Positions 43,457-52,955 of a stretch of 64,000 bases of DNA are shown piece after piece; position 1 is the stretch's first letter, and each line of letters starts with the position of its first letter. Location of the stretch: the NCBI GenBank assembly GCA_947066955.1, contig CAMTAF010000002.1, positions 42,754-106,753 on the forward strand, written 5' to 3'. The position numbers were made by a program, and so were the translations under genes. The notes under the pieces were generated by a model, which made no database searches, had not been told where the DNA came from, and saw nothing but the letters and a program-made list of their open reading frames with translations. The DNA is from an uncultured Hungatella sp. Lineage in GTDB: Bacteria; Bacillota; Clostridia; Lachnospirales; Lachnospiraceae.

Positions 43457-44533
43457 TTACGGGTTCTCGTTCATCTTTGCCAGCCTGGCCGCCTGGCTGG
43501 CCGCGATCAGGCTGTCGATAATCTCCTGGATATCCCCGTTCATGATGGAATCGATCTTGTAGAGGGTCAGCTTGATCCGATGCTCTGTCACCCGCCCCTG
43601 GGGGAAATTGTAGGTGCGGATCTTCTCGGACCTGTCCCCTGTGCCGATCTGGCTCCTTCTCTCCTCTGCCTCGGAGTTCTGGCGCTTCTCCAGCTCCATG
43701 TCGTACAGCTTGGAGCGGAGCAGCCGGAAGGCCTTCTCCTTGTTCTGGAGCTGGGATTTCTCCGTCTGGCTGTAGATCACGATGCCTGTGGGGATGTGGG
43801 TCAGACGCACCGCAGAGTCCGTGGTGTTGACGCACTGTCCGCCGTTTCCGGAGGCGCGCATCACGTCGATGCGGCAGTCTTTCATGTCGATCTGCACATC
43901 CACTTCCTCCGCCTCGGGCATCACAGCCACCGTGGCGGTGGAAGTGTGAATGCGGCCCCCGCTCTCTGTCTCAGGCACCCTCTGCACCCTGTGGACACCG
44001 CTCTCGTACTTCAGCTTGGAATACGCGCCTTTGCCCGTGATCATGGCGATCACTTCTTTAAATCCGCCGATCCCGTTTTCATTGACGCTTACAATCTCCA
44101 CTTTCCACCGCTGGCTCTCAGCGTAATTCACGTACATTCGGTACAGCTCCGCGGCGAACAGCGCCGCCTCGTCTCCTCCCGCGCCGGCGCGGATTTCCAG
44201 GATAATGTTCTTGTCATCATTAGGATCTTTGGGAAGGAGAAGGATCTTTAACTCCTGTTCCAGCTCCTCTGCCCGCTTCCTGGCATCGGACAGTTCCTCC
44301 TTGGCCAGCTCCCTCATCTCCTCGTCATTTTCTTCCTCCAAAAGAGCCACGCTGTCCTCGATATCCTGCTTTGCCTTTTTGTACTGTTTGTAGGCCTCCA
44401 CCACCGGGGACAGATCAGCCTGCTCTTTCATGATCTTGCGAAAACGGTTCTGATCCTCAGCTATGGAAGGGCTGTTCAGCTCCTGCATCAGCTCCTCATA
44501 GTGGATCAGTATATCATCCAAACGGTCAAACAT
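43457..44533 (-). CDS. prfA: Peptide chain release factor 1
   Basis: Reads UAA and UAG and triggers peptide release. 358 aa. The GGQ motif is in [20 protein letters not shown] near residue 230; the codon-recognition domain precedes it and [20 protein letters not shown] marks the core. TAGGAGG stands before the ATG. It overlaps the upstream prmC by 8 nt; PrmC methylates the glutamine of GGQ, so the pair is functionally matched. Confidence 0.96.
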   Translation of the reverse strand: MFDRLDDILIHYEELMQELNSPSIAEDQNRFRKIMKEQADLSPVVEAYKQYKKAKQDIEDSVALLEEENDEEMRELAKEELSDARKRAEELEQELKILLLPKDPNDDKNIILEIRAGAGGDEAALFAAELYRMYVNYAESQRWKVEIVSVNENGIGGFKEVIAMITGKGAYSKLKYESGVHRVQRVPETESGGRIHTSTATVAVMPEAEEVDVQIDMKDCRIDVMRASGNGGQCVNTTDSAVRLTHIPTGIVIYSQTEKSQLQNKEKAFRLLRSKLYDMELEKRQNSEAEERRSQIGTGDRSEKIRTYNFPQGRVTEHRIKLTLYKIDSIMNGDIQEIIDSLIAASQAARLAKMNENP

Positions 44534-45485
44534 GACAGCCTCCTAATTCGTTATTATAGTGTAATGGTCCTTTTGCGTCTGCCCGGACCACCCGGTCCTT
44601 CCCCGGGGCATCCTTTATCACTTTTATATTGTCAAATCCCGCCTTCCCCAGAAGATCCTTTACCGCCCCGGCCTGGTCGTGGCCGATCTCCAGGTAGATG
44701 CTCCCCCCAGGCCTCAGCCATTTTCCCGCTTCTTTGGCAATGCTTCTGTAAAACCTCAGGCCATCCCGGTCCCCGTCCAGAGCCATAAAAGGCTCATGGT
44801 CCCGCACCTCCGGCTCAAGGCCCCGGATAATCTCTGTGGGAATATAGGGCGGATTGGATACCATAATGTCGAAGCCTGTCTCTGTCCGGCTCAAATCACC
44901 CTGGGACCTCTCCCGGGAGACAATGCTCCTCCCCTGCGGGGACAGGGCCTCAAATAAATCTCCCTGCCTCCACTGTATATCGCAGCCAGCCCCCAGGATC
45001 CGCTCCCCGTTGGCAGCGGCCACCGCCAGAGCCTCCCCCGACAAGTCCGTGGCAGTCACATGGGCATAGCCTCCTATTGCTTTTAAGCTGATGGCGATGC
45101 ACCCGGAACCGGTGCACAGATCCAGGACCCTCTTCCTGGGATCCTTCTGCTCCTGGAGCACAGTCTCCACCAGCGTCTCCGTGTCCTGCCTGGGGATGAG
45201 CACACGGCTGTCTACTTCAAAGGTAAATCCCATAAAATCCTGAGTTCCCAGGATGTGCTGCAGTGGAATCCTGCGGCAGCGCCTATGAATCATCTGCCGG
45301 TAATCTGCCGCTGCCTCCTCCACGGCCCTGGTCTCCTCAAGGTTTTCCATGCGGTTCATGAGAAAATGCACCGTGTCCAGCCGGAACGCCGCCAGTAGAA
45401 GCCGGCGGGCATCCAGAGCAGCCTCACTGTCTCCGGCTCTCTCCAGCTTTCTTATTCCTTCATTGAGCAGCTGATGTAATGTCAT
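44526..45485 (-). CDS. prmC: Release factor glutamine methyltransferase
   Basis: Methylates the GGQ glutamine of release factors with S-adenosylmethionine. 319 aa. N-terminal helical domain ([20 protein letters not shown]), then the methyltransferase fold: [40 protein letters not shown] and the substrate-binding [15 protein letters not shown] (NPPY). AAGGAG precedes the ATG. It carries about 15 extra residues ([20 protein letters not shown]) between the SAM region and NPPY compared with the core fold. Confidence 0.95.
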   Translation of the reverse strand: MTLHQLLNEGIRKLERAGDSEAALDARRLLLAAFRLDTVHFLMNRMENLEETRAVEEAAADYRQMIHRRCRRIPLQHILGTQDFMGFTFEVDSRVLIPRQDTETLVETVLQEQKDPRKRVLDLCTGSGCIAISLKAIGGYAHVTATDLSGEALAVAAANGERILGAGCDIQWRQGDLFEALSPQGRSIVSRERSQGDLSRTETGFDIMVSNPPYIPTEIIRGLEPEVRDHEPFMALDGDRDGLRFYRSIAKEAGKWLRPGGSIYLEIGHDQAGAVKDLLGKAGFDNIKVIKDAPGKDRVVRADAKGPLHYNNELGGCHV

Positions 45486-45499
45486 GGCAAACAGCTCCT

Positions 45500-46456
45500 T
45501 TAACGGTTCCCGGAAACATCCTGATGGGGAAAATTCTCTGCCAGGTAGGCCCTCCAGTCAAACACGGCTTCCACCGCCGCGATGGCTACCTCGATCATAC
45601 TGTCATCTGGTTCCTTTGTTGTCATGTTCTGCATCCACATGCCTGGTTTGCTGAGGAAATTCACAATCTTTGAATCGTTTCGTCCCGCAAGCCGCAAAAA
45701 CTCATAGGACACCCCGGCGATCACCGGGATCAGCAGGATGCGGCTGAGCATCTTCAGGAGAAAGCCGTCCACCCTGACTACCATAAAAAATACGATGCTG
45801 ATCATCATGACGATAATCAGAAAGCTGGTTCCGCAGCGCTTATGCTGCTTGGAGCTGGCCCGGACATTGTCCACGTTCAGTTCTAAGCCGTGTTCAATGC
45901 AGTTGATACACTTGTGCTCCGCCCCGTGGTACATAAACGTGCGGCGGATATCCTCCATGTTTGAGATCACCTTGATGTAGGCGATAAAAATCCCCAGGCG
46001 GATCAGTCCTTCCAAAAACGCCATCATTGTGTCAGAACCTACCAGGGGACGGATGAGGCTGCTGATCCCCAGAGGGAGAATCATGAAGATGACCACAGCC
46101 GCCACCACGGAAAATGCCATGACAACCGGCATCAGCACCTTCTCAAGCTTTTCCCCAAACTTGTCATCCAGCCATTTCTCAATCCTGCCCGGCTCCTCCT
46201 CTTCCTCGTCATCCTCAAAAAAGCTGGCGGAAAAGGTCAGTGTCCTCATCCCAAGGATCATGGAGTCCGCGAAACTGAACACGCCCCTTATAAAAGGAAG
46301 GGAGAAAAGCTTCACTTTCTCCGTCAGGCTCACATACGTGTCCTTCTTTACCTCGATCTCTCCGTCAGGCTTGCGGACCGCAGTGGCATACTCCTGTTTA
46401 TTTTTCATCATAATGCCTTCAATGACGGCCTGGCCGCCGATTCCCGAATATTTCAT
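45500..46456 (-). CDS. DUF1385 membrane protein
   Basis: 318 aa from ATG 46456 (AAAGAGGG seven bases before); the longer frame upstream runs through an intergenic repeat and is not coding. Starts MKYSGIGGQAVIEGIMMKNK, the DUF1385 signature, followed by hydrophobic segments near residues 105-130 and 150-200, and MYHGAEHKCINCIEHGLELN with conserved His and Cys residues. The family sits between rpmE and prmC in many Firmicutes; its function is not established. Fourteen nt separate it from prmC. Confidence 0.9.
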   Translation of the reverse strand: MKYSGIGGQAVIEGIMMKNKQEYATAVRKPDGEIEVKKDTYVSLTEKVKLFSLPFIRGVFSFADSMILGMRTLTFSASFFEDDEEEEEPGRIEKWLDDKFGEKLEKVLMPVVMAFSVVAAVVIFMILPLGISSLIRPLVGSDTMMAFLEGLIRLGIFIAYIKVISNMEDIRRTFMYHGAEHKCINCIEHGLELNVDNVRASSKQHKRCGTSFLIIVMMISIVFFMVVRVDGFLLKMLSRILLIPVIAGVSYEFLRLAGRNDSKIVNFLSKPGMWMQNMTTKEPDDSMIEVAIAAVEAVFDWRAYLAENFPHQDVSGNR

Positions 46457-46480
46457 AGTCCCTCTTTTTTGTGTGGTGCC

Positions 46481-46522
46481 GGACCCCGGCCAGCTTTTGC
46501 TGGCAAAACTCCTCTCGGGGCC
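46481..46522. repeat. Dispersed asymmetric hairpin (GCCAGC type)
   Basis: CCCCG pairs with CGGGG around GCCAGCTTTTGCTGGC, with an unpaired AAAACTCCTCT on the 3' side. Near-copy of the element at 62346-62388; same architecture at 52956-52998. Confidence 0.65.
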
Positions 46523-46617
46523 GTGTGTAATCGAGTAGGGGCGTCCTTTCCCCCTACTCGCCGCGCCGGGGCGGGACCGCGCAAGCGGCCACATTTCCCT
46601 TTCGCCCCGTGTGTATA
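46522..46617 (-). repeat. Intergenic structured repeat (A-B unit), inverted copy
   Basis: Same unit as at 28.68 kb on the minus strand: GGGGCGAAAGGGAAATGTGG, GGCCGC/GCGG hairpin, CGAGTAGGGG hairpin. It lies between the rpmE terminator and the DUF1385 start, so it is probably transcribed as part of that leader. Confidence 0.8.
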
Positions 46618-46659
46618 AAAAGAGGTTGAGCATAAGTGTCGCCACTTAGATCTCAACCT
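46613..46659 (-). terminator. Terminator of rpmE
   Basis: On the minus strand AGGTTGAG and CTAAGTG pair with CACTTA and CTCAACCT, followed by CTTTTTAT. Confidence 0.82.
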
Positions 46660-46679
46660 GTCTTTTACTCATACTCTGG

Positions 46680-46889
46680 TTATTTGCCGGCATTAACACC
46701 GTACTTGCGATTAAACTTATCGATACGTCCGCGGGCAGCAACATTCTTCTGCTGGCCGGTATAGAAGGAATGGCACTTGGAGCAAACCTCAACGTGAATC
46801 TCCTTCTTTGTGGAACCGGTCACAAACTGATTGCCGCAGTTGCAGGTAACGGTTGCCTGATAGTATTCTGGATGGATACCTTCTCTCAT
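46680..46889 (-). CDS. rpmE: 50S ribosomal protein L31
   Basis: 69 aa from ATG 46889; GAGGTG six to seven bases upstream overlaps an in-frame GTG that would add three residues. Zinc-binding form, with CNCG at residues 16-19 and CSKC near 35 ([20 protein letters not shown]), ending [11 protein letters not shown]. Binds the 50S central protuberance. It has its own promoter and terminator, between rho and the DUF1385-prmC-prfA group. Confidence 0.95.
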   Translation of the reverse strand: MREGIHPEYYQATVTCNCGNQFVTGSTKKEIHVEVCSKCHSFYTGQQKNVAARGRIDKFNRKYGVNAGK

Positions 46890-46977
46890 GCTTCTCACCT
46901 CTCAAATCCTTTTATTCTGTTATATCATATATACTGTGGCAGCTCAGCGCCACACTTTGTCGTTAAACAGCTTGTTT

Positions 46978-47006
46978 AGTATATCACAGAATAGTTCTTT
47001 ATGCAA
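46978..47006 (-). promoter_or_regulatory. Promoter of rpmE
   Basis: TTGCAT (47001-47006), 17-nt spacer, TATACT (46978-46983), about 90 nt before the rpmE start. Confidence 0.75.
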
Positions 47007-47035
47007 GCCCCAATTTCCCCGGGTTTTGGGAAATA

Positions 47036-48535
47036 TCAGAAAAAGCGGATCTTCTTGGCATTGTCGATAAATTCCCGGTTGGTTCTGGTTTTTGCGAACA
47101 GGTCTAAGATCCTCTCCACCGATTCCTCCGGCTTTAAGCTGTTGGTGGCCTTGCGCACCATATCCACGCAATCCTTCTCCTCTGCGTTCAAAAGCAGCTG
47201 ATCGTTTCTGGTGCCTGATTTTAAGATGTCGATGGCCGGGAAGATCCTCTTTTCCGACAGCTTTCTGTCCAGCACCAGCTCCATGTTGCCTGTTCCCTTG
47301 AATTCCTCGTAGATCACGTCGTCCATGCGGCTTCCCGTGTCCACAAGGGCTGTGGCCAATATGGTCAGGCTTCCGCCTTCTCTCATGTTCCTGGCCGCGC
47401 CGAAAAATCTCTTTGGCATGTGAAGGGCCGCCGGATCCAGACCTCCGGAAAGGGTGCGTCCGCTGGGAGGCACTACCAGGTTGTAGGCTCTTGCCAGGCG
47501 GGTGATGCTGTCTAAAAGGATGACCACATCCCGTCCATGCTCTACCAGCCGCTTTGCCCTCTCGATCACCATCTCAGAGACCCTCTTATGCCGCTCCGCG
47601 AGTTCATCAAAGGTGGAATAGATCACCTCCACGTTCTTCCCTGTCACCGACTCCTTGATATCCGTAACCTCCTCAGGGCGCTCGTCAATCAGCAGGATGA
47701 TCAGGTGCATATCCGGGTTGTTGGTGGTGATTGCCTGGGCTACCTGTTTTAACAGGGTAGTTTTTCCTGCCTTTGGCGGGGACACAATCATGCCTCTCTG
47801 CCCCTTGCCGATGGGGGACAGAAGATCTAAGACCCTCATAGCCGTGCTGTTGACCCTCCCTCTGGTCTCCATGTGGAGCCTTTCATTGGGAAAAATAGGG
47901 GTCAGATCCTCAAAATTAGGGCGCCGCTCTATGACGGAGGGCGGATAGCCGTTGATGCTGGTCACATACAAAAGGGCGGCAAACTTCTCTGTAGCTGCCT
48001 TGATCCTCCGGTTCCCTCTTATGATATCTCCGGTCTTCATGTTGAAACGGCGGATCTGAGAGGGGGCCACGTAGACATCGTTCTCTCCCGGCAGGAAGTT
48101 CTCGCACCGGATAAATCCGAATCCATCGGGCATGACCTCAAGGATCCCGTTGGCCTCAATGCCGCTGTCCAGCTCCGGCATATCCTGGGGGCCGTCCGCC
48201 GTGGGAGCTGCCTGATAGGTTCTCTGGCCTGCGCCCCTCTCCCTGGGATTCTGCGGCTGGTTCTGTCCGGCGCCCTGAGAGGAGCCTGACTCCTGATTTT
48301 GGGGCTGGTTCTGACCGGAATTCTGGGACTGGTTTGAACCGGAATTCCTGCGACCCTGTCCTGACGGTTCCTGACGCTGGGAAACCGCCTTTTTGGAATC
48401 CTCTGCCTCCTTATCTTTCTCACAGAGCAGATCAATCAGGTCACTCTTTTTCATACTGCTGATTCCTCTGATCCCCTGGGCTTTGGCCAGCTCTTTCAGT
48501 TCTGTCAGCGACAGTGTCTGTAATTTTTCACGCAT
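47036..48535 (-). CDS. rho: Transcription termination factor Rho
   Basis: RNA-dependent hexameric ATPase. 499 aa, longer than the usual 420 because of a low-complexity insert (about residues 55-110, Gln/Asn/Ser/Gly-rich, e.g. [16 protein letters not shown]) between the N-terminal helix bundle ([20 protein letters not shown]) and the cold-shock RNA-binding domain ([20 protein letters not shown]). The ATPase core has Walker [29 protein letters not shown] (Walker B) and the Q/R-loops. Start supported by AAGGAG. TATAAT at 48677-48682 is the likely -10, with a poor -35. Confidence 0.96.
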   Translation of the reverse strand: MREKLQTLSLTELKELAKAQGIRGISSMKKSDLIDLLCEKDKEAEDSKKAVSQRQEPSGQGRRNSGSNQSQNSGQNQPQNQESGSSQGAGQNQPQNPRERGAGQRTYQAAPTADGPQDMPELDSGIEANGILEVMPDGFGFIRCENFLPGENDVYVAPSQIRRFNMKTGDIIRGNRRIKAATEKFAALLYVTSINGYPPSVIERRPNFEDLTPIFPNERLHMETRGRVNSTAMRVLDLLSPIGKGQRGMIVSPPKAGKTTLLKQVAQAITTNNPDMHLIILLIDERPEEVTDIKESVTGKNVEVIYSTFDELAERHKRVSEMVIERAKRLVEHGRDVVILLDSITRLARAYNLVVPPSGRTLSGGLDPAALHMPKRFFGAARNMREGGSLTILATALVDTGSRMDDVIYEEFKGTGNMELVLDRKLSEKRIFPAIDILKSGTRNDQLLLNAEEKDCVDMVRKATNSLKPEESVERILDLFAKTRTNREFIDNAKKIRFF

Positions 48536-48706
48536 ATTTTTCTCTCCTTATTTAATTTTAATCAACATCCTTATTCTGTTCTCGCTCAGGGATTGTTCCT
48601 TTGAGTCAGGAATAAACGAAATGTTCTTGAACTTAAGATCCGGCGGCTTCTTACAGCCGCCTGTATCATTGTATCTATTATAGTCTATCTTTCCCAAAAA
48701 GAAAAG

Positions 48707-50023
48707 CTATTTTTTCAGAAAAGTCATAAAATCCTGAATTTTCTTTTCATAGCCCTGATGGGACATGTGATAAAATTCCGTTCCTTCCATGCCATCCGGC
48801 AGGTATTGCTGCCTGACATAGTGGTTGGGGTAGTCGTGGGGATACTGGTAGCCTGCCCCGTGCCCCAGCTTCTCTGCCCCTTTGTAGTGCTTGTCCTGGA
48901 GATGGACGGGGACCGGGGCCGTCCTCTGGCTGCGGACTGCCTCCATGGCCTCCCCGATGGCCCTGACCACGGAATTGCTCTTAGGCGCCGTGGCTACATA
49001 GATGGCTGCCTGGGCTAAAATGATCTGGGCCTCAGGCATGCCCACTCTCTCCACGGCCTGGGCCGCTCCCGCCGCCACCACCAGGGCCTGGGGATCCGCC
49101 ATCCCCACATCCTCCGCCGCATGGATCATGATCCTCCTGGCGATGAACTTAATATCCTCCCCGGCGTAGAGCATCCTTGCCAGATAGTACACCGCGGCAT
49201 CCGGGTCCGAGCCCCTCATGCTCTTGATGAAGGCGGAGATGGTATCGTAGTGGTTGTCCCCGTCCTTGTCGTAGCGCACCGCCCGCTTCTGGATACACTC
49301 CTGGGCCGTGGCCAGATCAATCCGGATCTTCCCGTCGGGACCTCTCTCTGTGGTGAGAATCCCCAGCTCCACTGCGTTTAAGGCAGCCCTGGCATCTCCG
49401 TTTGCCACGTCTGCCAGAAAATCCGCGGCATCATCGTCAATCTCGGCGTTGTAGCTTCCCATGCCCTTCTCCGTATCATACACGGCTCTGTGCAGAAGCT
49501 CCTTGATATCCTCCTTCTCCAGAGCTTTCAGCTCAAAGATGCGGCTTCTGGAGAGAAGCGCCCCGTTGACTTCAAAATAGGGGTTCTCCGTAGTGGCCCC
49601 GATGAGGATCAATGTCCCGTCCTCCACAAAAGGCAGCAGGTAATCCTGCTGGCTCTTGTTAAAGCGGTGAATCTCATCCACAAACAGGATGGTCTTTCGC
49701 CCGTACATCCCCAGAGCGTCCTTGGCGCCCTTGACCACCTCTTCCATATCCTTCTTCCCTGCCACTGTGGCGTTAATCTGCCGGAAATCCGCCTTGGTGG
49801 TGTTGGCGATAACCCTGGCCAGAGTCGTCTTTCCCGTGCCCGGGGGGCCGTAGAAAATGACAGACCCCAGTTTATCCGCCGCAATGGCCCGGTACAGCAG
49901 TTTGTCTTTGCCGATAATGTGCTTCTGCCCCACCACCTGGTCAAGAGTGGATGGCCTGAGCCTGGAGGCCAGCGGGGATTCTCTCTCCATAGTGTTGGTT
50001 CTCATATAATCAAATAAATCCAT
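48707..50023 (-). CDS. rarA: Replication-associated recombination protein A (MgsA/RarA)
   Basis: AAA+ clamp-loader-like ATPase acting at stalled forks. 438 aa from ATG 50023 (AGGAGA five bases before); the longer frame has no ribosome binding site. SRLRPSTLDQVVGQKHIIGK, Walker A VIFYGPPGTGKTTLARVIAN, Walker B ILFVDEIHRFNKSQQDYLLP, sensor GATTENPYFEVNGALLSRSR, and the C-terminal tetramerisation domain (AADVGMADPQALVVAAGAA region, then PKSNSV and GAGYQYPHDYPNHYV). It follows the polysaccharide deacetylase gene by 31 nt. Confidence 0.94.
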   Translation of the reverse strand: MDLFDYMRTNTMERESPLASRLRPSTLDQVVGQKHIIGKDKLLYRAIAADKLGSVIFYGPPGTGKTTLARVIANTTKADFRQINATVAGKKDMEEVVKGAKDALGMYGRKTILFVDEIHRFNKSQQDYLLPFVEDGTLILIGATTENPYFEVNGALLSRSRIFELKALEKEDIKELLHRAVYDTEKGMGSYNAEIDDDAADFLADVANGDARAALNAVELGILTTERGPDGKIRIDLATAQECIQKRAVRYDKDGDNHYDTISAFIKSMRGSDPDAAVYYLARMLYAGEDIKFIARRIMIHAAEDVGMADPQALVVAAGAAQAVERVGMPEAQIILAQAAIYVATAPKSNSVVRAIGEAMEAVRSQRTAPVPVHLQDKHYKGAEKLGHGAGYQYPHDYPNHYVRQQYLPDGMEGTEFYHMSHQGYEKKIQDFMTFLKK

Positions 50024-50054
50024 CGTGTCTCCTGAATCCGCAGCCTGCGCTGCC

Positions 50055-50816
50055 TTAATCAATAATCATCTCATCTACCGTAACAAAATTATAGCCCTCT
50101 GCTAAAAGTCTGTCAACAATTTCCAGAGCCGCCTCCACCGACGTGTCGTAGACATCGTGAAGCAGGATCACGCTGCCATCCTCCACATGGCCCATAACGG
50201 TCCGGACGATCTCGTCTTTGTCCTGGGTCTTCCAGTCCAGGGTATCCAGATTCCACAGCACCACTTTCATGGGCACCAAACACTCCAGCTCCTCGCTCCA
50301 GGATCCGTAAGGCGGACGGACATATTCCGGAGCCTCCCCCGTGATCTGCCTGATTTTTTCACTGGTCCTGCTGATCTGCTCGCAGGCCTCCCCTGCCCGC
50401 TCCCTGGTCAGCTGCATGTGGTTCTGGCTGTGATTTCCGATAAGGTGCCCGTCTTCTTTCATCTTTTTAATAATGTCCTCATTGCCGTCGATATTTTGCC
50501 CGATGAGGAAAAATGTGGCGCACACCCCTCGCTCCTCCAGGCCTTCTAACAGCCGCGGGGTGTACACCGGATGAGGGCCGTCGTCGAAAGTCAGAGCTAC
50601 ATAGCCTTTCACTTTTTTCTCCCTCTCCTCCCTCTGCGCCTGAGACAGCGGCTGCTCCTCCTCTGTCTGGCTGCCGTATATCCCCCATTGCCTGTCCTGC
50701 CCGCCTGCCTCCCTTGCCGGGAAGCCGCCGGTCCGCCCTCCCCATCCAGCGCCCCACAGCCATATGAACGCCAATATTCCTAAACCTGCGATGCTATTCC
50801 TGACCTTTTTACCCAT
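50055..50816 (-). CDS. Polysaccharide deacetylase family protein (NodB domain)
   Basis: 253 aa secreted or membrane-anchored metal-dependent deacetylase of peptidoglycan or other wall GlcNAc polymers. N-terminal hydrophobic anchor (residues 6-25), a charged linker, then the NodB domain: YVALTFDDGPHPVYTPRLL (motif 1), LIGNHSQNHMQLT (H-x3-H metal site), YVRPPYGSWSEEL, and LLHDVYDTSVEAALEIVDRL. All catalytic residues are present. Substrate unknown. Confidence 0.92.
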   Translation of the reverse strand: MGKKVRNSIAGLGILAFIWLWGAGWGGRTGGFPAREAGGQDRQWGIYGSQTEEEQPLSQAQREEREKKVKGYVALTFDDGPHPVYTPRLLEGLEERGVCATFFLIGQNIDGNEDIIKKMKEDGHLIGNHSQNHMQLTRERAGEACEQISRTSEKIRQITGEAPEYVRPPYGSWSEELECLVPMKVVLWNLDTLDWKTQDKDEIVRTVMGHVEDGSVILLHDVYDTSVEAALEIVDRLLAEGYNFVTVDEMIID

Positions 50817-50981
50817 ATCCAGCCCTGCGGACTCCGTTTCTTCATCCTATGCGTCAATCTATGGGGCCATGCAAAAAATCCTTTTACCAGAAACGGCGAA
50901 AGCCCTGCGCATATCAGCGCAAAACCTTCGCCGTCCCTGTGGGGTTTTAATACTATCTATTCTTGTGAGAGAGCTCTGGCA

Positions 50982-52319
50982 TTATCTGCCAAGAACCACG
51001 TCATAAGCTTTGCTCATGCCATCCTTCTGGATCATGTCATACCATCTGGACACTTCGGGAAGCATGTCTGTCAGATCCTGGCCCCAGTACTCGGTCTTTG
51101 CCAGGATATCCGCCACGGAGGCATCCTTCATGAATTTCATAATATCTTCCCCGTCGTTGGCAGCGTCTGTGCGATAAAACGCGATCAGCGCCGCGAGGGA
51201 GAAGGTCAGGCCCTGAGGATAGGTTCCAAAGGCCTCCTTGTACTCCAGGATCGTGGGAAGCACTCTTGCCTTGAACTTAGATACGGAGTTCAGAGCAATG
51301 GACAGGAGCAGATGCTTGATAAACGGATTGGAGAAGCGCTCCAAAACCGCTGCGCCGAACTTCCTGTTGTCCTCGTTGTCGCCGATGGTGGGGATAATCT
51401 CATCAAAAATGCATTTCTTAAGGAGAGCGGATACTTTCTCATCTTTTAAGCACTCTCCCACGGTCTCCAGGCCGTACAAATGGGCTCCCAGAACCATAGA
51501 GGTGTGAGCGCCGTTCAAGATCCTTACCTTTCTCTTCTTGTAGGGGTCTACGTTGTCGGTCCAGATTACATTGAAGCCCGCCTTCTGCAGGGGCAGTTCA
51601 TCCTCATGATGTCCCTGAATCACCCACAGGTGGAAGATCTCCGCAGTATCCATCATATTGTCTGTCTCACCGATACGCTTGCACAGAGCCTCGTGCTCGT
51701 CTCTGGGGAAGCCGGTGACGATGCGGTCTACCAAAGTGGAGCAGAAATCATTCTCGGACTTTAACCATGTCTTGAAATCCTCGCCTAAATTCCACAGGTC
51801 AGCGTACTGAAGACAGCACTTCTCCAGCTCCTCGCCGTTGTGGTCGATCAGCTCGCAGGATAAGATGATAAAGCCCTTCAGGCCCAGCTTATATCTCTTA
51901 TACAAAAGCTGGGTAAGTTTCCCCGGAAAACTCTTTGCCGGCGCATCCTCGAACTTATTGTCAGCTACAAACTCGATCCCTGCCTCTGTGGTGTTGGACA
52001 CTACAAAGCGCATGTCCGGATTCTCTGCCAGAGCCATGTAGGCCTCGCTGTCTGTATATGGATTGATACATCTGGAAATCACACTGATATGGGTATGCTC
52101 GTCCACAACCTGGCCGTTGTCGATTCCTCTTAAGAACAGGTTGTACTCGCATCCCTGCTTCTCCAGCATCTCGCACATGCCCCTCTCAATAGGCTGCACA
52201 ACTACAACGGAACCGTCAAATAATCCCTGATCTCTCAGCTTCTGAAAGAAATAGTCTACAAACCCTCTCAGAAAACCGCCTTCGCCAAACTGAATTACTG
52301 TTTCTTTTACATTGCTCAT
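50982..52319 (-). CDS. uxaB: Tagaturonate reductase (altronate oxidoreductase)
   Basis: NADH-dependent reduction of D-tagaturonate to D-altronate in galacturonate use. 445 aa, somewhat shorter than the 483-aa E. coli enzyme. N-terminal Rossmann half with VIQFGEGGFLRGFVDYFFQK, VVQPIERGMCEML and FVVSNTTEAGIEF; C-terminal mannitol-dehydrogenase-type domain with VRILNGAHTSMVLGAHLYGL containing the catalytic Lys/Asn/His region. GGAGG precedes the ATG. No other pectin-degradation gene is beside it, so regulation by its own operators is likely. Confidence 0.9.
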   Translation of the reverse strand: MSNVKETVIQFGEGGFLRGFVDYFFQKLRDQGLFDGSVVVVQPIERGMCEMLEKQGCEYNLFLRGIDNGQVVDEHTHISVISRCINPYTDSEAYMALAENPDMRFVVSNTTEAGIEFVADNKFEDAPAKSFPGKLTQLLYKRYKLGLKGFIILSCELIDHNGEELEKCCLQYADLWNLGEDFKTWLKSENDFCSTLVDRIVTGFPRDEHEALCKRIGETDNMMDTAEIFHLWVIQGHHEDELPLQKAGFNVIWTDNVDPYKKRKVRILNGAHTSMVLGAHLYGLETVGECLKDEKVSALLKKCIFDEIIPTIGDNEDNRKFGAAVLERFSNPFIKHLLLSIALNSVSKFKARVLPTILEYKEAFGTYPQGLTFSLAALIAFYRTDAANDGEDIMKFMKDASVADILAKTEYWGQDLTDMLPEVSRWYDMIQKDGMSKAYDVVLGR

Positions 52320-52346
52320 CGTCTGCCGACCTCCATCATTATATTT

Positions 52347-52360
52347 TGTAAGTGCTTACA
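52347..52360. promoter_or_regulatory. Operator 1 of uxaB
   Basis: TGTAAGTGCTTACA, a near-perfect palindrome between the -10 and the start codon. LacI-family/cre-like half-sites (TGTAAGC). Confidence 0.65.
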
Positions 52361-52374
52361 TTTCCCATGAACCT

Positions 52375-52403
52375 ACTATACAACATTTCAAAACACATTG
52401 CAA
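52375..52403 (-). promoter_or_regulatory. Promoter of uxaB
   Basis: TTGCAA (52398-52403), 17-nt spacer, TATAGT (52375-52380), flanked by the two operators. Confidence 0.75.
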
Positions 52404-52412
52404 GTCTTTTTT

Positions 52413-52426
52413 TGAAAGCGCTTACA
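52413..52426. promoter_or_regulatory. Operator 2 of uxaB (cre-like)
   Basis: TGAAAGCGCTTACA, matching the catabolite-response/LacI consensus, just upstream of the -35 and 66 nt from operator 1. Confidence 0.65.
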
Positions 52427-52448
52427 AAAAATTTTTTCCACTGTACTA

Positions 52449-52477
52449 TTGACATGTTCCCCTGAAAATGCTATATT
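52449..52477 (+). promoter_or_regulatory. Promoter of the cold shock gene
   Basis: TTGACA (52449-52454), 17-nt spacer, TATATT (52472-52477), leaving a leader of about 115 nt before the ATG. Confidence 0.8.
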
Positions 52478-52599
52478 TATAATGTATTTTGAATGATATC
52501 TTGATTCACATATTTTTGTAAGTCATTTGTCATCGGATGATTTACAAGAATATGTGATTTTTTTCATGAAAGATGCAAATAATTTAAGGAGGTACCATC

Positions 52600-52806
52600 A
52601 TGAATAAGGGTACGGTTAAGTGGTTTAATGCAACTAAAGGTTACGGTTTCATCACCAACGACGAGACAGGAGAAGAAGTATTCGTTCATTTTTCCGGTAT
52701 TGTAGCTGACGGCTATAAGACTCTGGAAGACGGACAGAAGGTTACCTTCGACATGGCAGAAGGTAACCGCGGCATGCAGGCAGTGAACGTCTGCGTGGTT
52801 AAGTAA
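52600..52806 (+). CDS. Cold shock domain protein (CspA family)
   Basis: 68 aa single-domain RNA chaperone. RNP1 is KGYGFITN and RNP2 is VFVHFSGI; starts [25 protein letters not shown] eight bases before the ATG. A long 5' leader is usual for csp genes and may give temperature control. Monocistronic, with a strong promoter and terminator. Confidence 0.96.
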   Translation: MNKGTVKWFNATKGYGFITNDETGEEVFVHFSGIVADGYKTLEDGQKVTFDMAEGNRGMQAVNVCVVK

Positions 52807-52826
52807 TATCAGCACCGCAGAGTTTT

Positions 52827-52867
52827 AAGCGGACAGGCCCCCGAGGTCTGTCCGCTTTATTTTTTTG
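52827..52867 (+). terminator. Terminator of the cold shock gene
   Basis: AAGCGGACAG pairs with CTGTCCGCTT, followed by TATTTTTTT. Confidence 0.88.
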
Positions 52868-52955
52868 CGCCGGGACAGGGCCGCGCAAGCGGCCACATTT
52901 CCTTTCCGCCCCATGTGCAATCGAGTAGGGGAGGTCTTCCCCCTACTCGCCGCGC
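52867..52955 (-). repeat. Intergenic structured repeat (A-B unit), permuted inverted copy
   Basis: On the minus strand the CGAGTAGGGG hairpin comes first and the GGGGCGGAAAGGAAATGTGG plus GGCCGC/GCGGCC part second, the opposite order to the copies at 28.7 and 46.5 kb. This suggests the unit is cut from a tandem array. Confidence 0.78.

Noticed and set aside
46457-46645. N-terminal extension of the DUF1385 protein
   Set aside because: It runs through the intergenic repeat; the family start MKYSGIGG has a good ribosome binding site.
48536-48670. Leader peptide ORF before rho
   Set aside because: A short frame exists (about 27 codons from an ATG near 48667) but has no ribosome binding site; not supportable.
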